Of a stretch of 64,000 nucleotides of DNA, positions 61,968-64,000 are shown one piece after another (position 1 is the first letter of the stretch; each line of letters starts with the position of its first letter). Both the position numbers and the translations under genes were made by a program. The notes below the pieces were generated by a model. It ran no database searches. It saw only the letters and a list, made by a program, of their open reading frames with translations, and was not told the DNA's origin. Source of the stretch: Paulownia fortunei (taxonomy: Eukaryota; Streptophyta; Magnoliopsida; Lamiales; Paulowniaceae); contig CM033114.1 of NCBI GenBank assembly GCA_019321725.1, positions 18,704,278 to 18,768,277 on the forward strand, written 5' to 3'.

Positions 61968-64000
61968 TTAAATTTATTTTCTCCTTTTGTACTGTAGATT
62001 TGGTATCAATTACTCCTTCTATTAATAAAATTTTTAAATATTATATTAATAAATAAAAATACCCTTAAATTAAATAAAATGATAAATTACCCCACTGGAT
62101 AGCCTATATATCACAATTGCAACCTCTACAACAAAATATTATTAATTTGATCTCAAAAAATTATAATGGTTAAATTCAGTTTGTTCCTTGTATTATGTGG
62201 GATTGATATCAATTATCCTCATATATTAATAAAATTTTCAAATACCTCTTTTAAACTAAAAAATTTATATCGATTGATTAAAATACTATTAAATTAAATA
62301 AACGGTTAATTTATTTTGCTCACTCTATGATAACAATATTGTACGATAGCCCCCCCTACAATTAAATATTTTTTTTTTATGATGAGAAACTCGCAATCAC
62401 TACCCGAAGGTGTGCATTGGGTAAACCCAACTTTCGTGCAATAGTCCGCAAACCACAAGGAAGGATAAACCATAGTAGGTAAACTCAGTACGACAAACAA
62501 AAATCGAACGGTGTAAGGGATTCGAATTTGAAACATTCGATCTTAAATTCATACACAACACCACTCACCCAACCCAAGTATTGTCCACTTGATTTCAATT
62601 TTTTTTCAATAACTATATTAGACAAATTAGTTTTCAATTTAGTCCAAGTTAAATAATAGTGTAGAGAGAAGAAATATTAAAATTGTCACATGTATCTTTT
62701 TATGATTACTATATATATATATATATATATATACATATATTCCCTTAGAAAGCATCAAATTGATTGTTTTTTCACTCAAACATCTTAGTTGTATTAGTTA
62801 ATAGACATTATAAAAAATATTTTGTTTTGTATTTTTGATTGCTCTTTTACAAATAAATAGCTATTCATTGAAATTATTTATTAAATATGCATTAAACTAT
62901 GCGCCCAAACCTTGTTTACATAATATCAATATTTATACCATTAAAAGAAAGATAAAAAATGAAATCATTGATGTCTATTAAATAAAAAAAAATTGTGCAT
63001 GAAAAGGCATAACTACATACACGATTTACCATAAATAGTAATATAAAAAGCTTTATAGATTTTATCTTAATAAATAATATAACATTTAAAAAATAAATAA
63101 ATAGTTTTATTGAAAATATTATTCTAACAATTAAAAATGAAAGTTGATAATAGTGATGAATACTGATAAAAATTATTGCATTAATATAAGTCTGCTATAT
63201 ATTAATTGCATAGGTGTTTATAAAGGTTAATTTAAAACTAATTTGTCTATGCATAATTATAGTTAACTCAAAGTTAATTTGTTTAATAAGTAAGTAATGA
63301 AATTTAAAGTCAAATTAGTTTATAACAATATAAATAATTTATTGTGTAAGGTAGGCATGCTCATACGTATTAACTAATTTAATTTCAATATGTAAGCTAT
63401 TTTTTTATATAAAAATGAAATTAAAATTAGAAAATAAAGAATAAAAGAATTTTTTTATAAAGTACATTAATGCAATCGAGAAACTTTGAGTGAAAAAATA
63501 ATAATCTAAAAGATGCTTTCTAAAGCAATATATATAAGATGGTAGTGTCATAAATTTATATGAGAATACTTTTTTATATTTAACACCTTATGTATATTAT
63601 TGAAATTATATTTTGTATTTGTTTATTTTTAATTTAATTGAGGATTAATTTATTTAATAAAATTAGTATTAAATAAAATTTTGGATCAAATTAATTAATT
63701 ATTAATTGTAGAGGAAACAAAATAATATATTATTTATAATGTCCCTTATCATTTTATTTAACTAAGGGGATATTTTTAAAAAAATTTAATTTAATAAGAG
63801 GGTATTTAAATATTTTATTAGTATACGGAACTAATTGATACTAACTATATAATACAAAGTGGTAAAATAAAATTAATTATTTATTTATTTTAGATTAAAT
63901 CAAAAGTCAATTTATTTAATTAATTTAGTGTTGAATAAAATTTGAGTTGGGGCAAAATAAAGTTATAATAGAGGGGCAAAATAAATTTATTAGTTTATTT
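61968..64000. mobile_element. Long inverted-repeat element(s), running to or past the window end
   Basis: 61968-62097 ('ttggtatcaattact' then 'ctattaataaaatttttaaata' and 'aattaaataaaatgataa') matches the reverse complement of about 63745-63890 in the same order. A second, direct copy of the left arm starts at about 62167 ('ttgatatcaattatcct', 'attaataaaatt'). No coding sequence is visible in the AT-rich interior. The SINE at 62369-62575 is inserted in it. The arms resemble those of the element at 20328-21439 in design. Exact ends were not found and the right end may be outside the window. Confidence 0.5.
62369..62575 (-). mobile_element. tRNA-derived SINE
   Basis: On the minus strand it starts with an A-box-like TTGGGTGAGTGGT (about 62560-62573). 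An almost perfect B box, ATTCGAATCC of the GGTTCGAATCC type (62518-62528), follows about 40 bases later, as in RNA polymerase III promoters of tRNA. The body ends 'gattgcgagtttctcatcat', followed by a run of 10 A (poly-T on the plus strand at 62369-62378). About 200 bp plus a poly-A tail fits plant SINEs. A clear target duplication was not found. Confidence 0.75.

Noticed and set aside
62369..62575. tRNA gene
   Set aside because: Boxes A and B are tRNA-like, but the body does not fold as tRNA and ends in poly-A; a SINE fits better.

Overview
This window is nuclear DNA of a plant, almost certainly a eudicot. It is very AT-rich. The genes are split by GT-AG introns, the proteins are plant-type (a plant CCH-type copper chaperone, an IQM protein, a GDSL esterase/lipase, an RRM protein of organelle-editing type), and the transposons are typical plant classes (Copia, hAT, MULE, CACTA, SINE). 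I cannot fix the species from the sequence.

Four genes look functional. (1) 312-1785 (+): the 3' exons of a small RRM protein resembling organelle RRM factors such as ORRM6; its 5' exons lie left of the window. (2) 4378-8206 (+): a five-exon GDSL esterase/lipase that rebuilds to 346 aa with all SGNH residues, although a CACTA-type element sits in intron 4. (3) 30506-32360 (+): a three-exon copper chaperone (CCH), 104 aa. (4) 39717-42461 (-): a nine-exon IQM-family calmodulin-binding-type protein, 316 aa. They show no sign of a shared pathway and no cluster logic.

The rest is repeats and broken genes. A noncoding block of about 6.5 kb is present twice in direct orientation (about 9.95-16.7 kb and 21.9-28.3 kb), each copy with its own later insertions. 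Between the copies are a non-autonomous hAT element with a perfect 8-bp target duplication (17603-19750) and a long-TIR element (20328-21439). A PPR pseudogene (33.2-39.3 kb) is split by a gag-less Copia element (34932-39092). From 45.4 to 51 kb there is a dead MULE transposase gene split by a dead hAT element (45565-48819). At 55215-60075 is a nearly intact hAT element with a perfect 8-bp target duplication; the element at 17603 is its internally deleted relative. A dispersed repeat marked by GCGCCTAGGCGC-like palindromes occurs three times (17.75-19.45, 52.57-54.61 and 56.14-56.80 kb), twice inside these hAT elements. Beyond 60 kb there is a decayed plastid 23S rRNA fragment (60322-60632), a long inverted-repeat element running off the window, and a tRNA-derived SINE (about 62369-62575).

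I found no CRISPR array, bacterial-type operon or convincing new molecular system. The most informative items are the nested-transposon chronology, the segmental duplication with copy-specific insertions, the plastid rRNA insertion and the palindrome-bearing repeat family.
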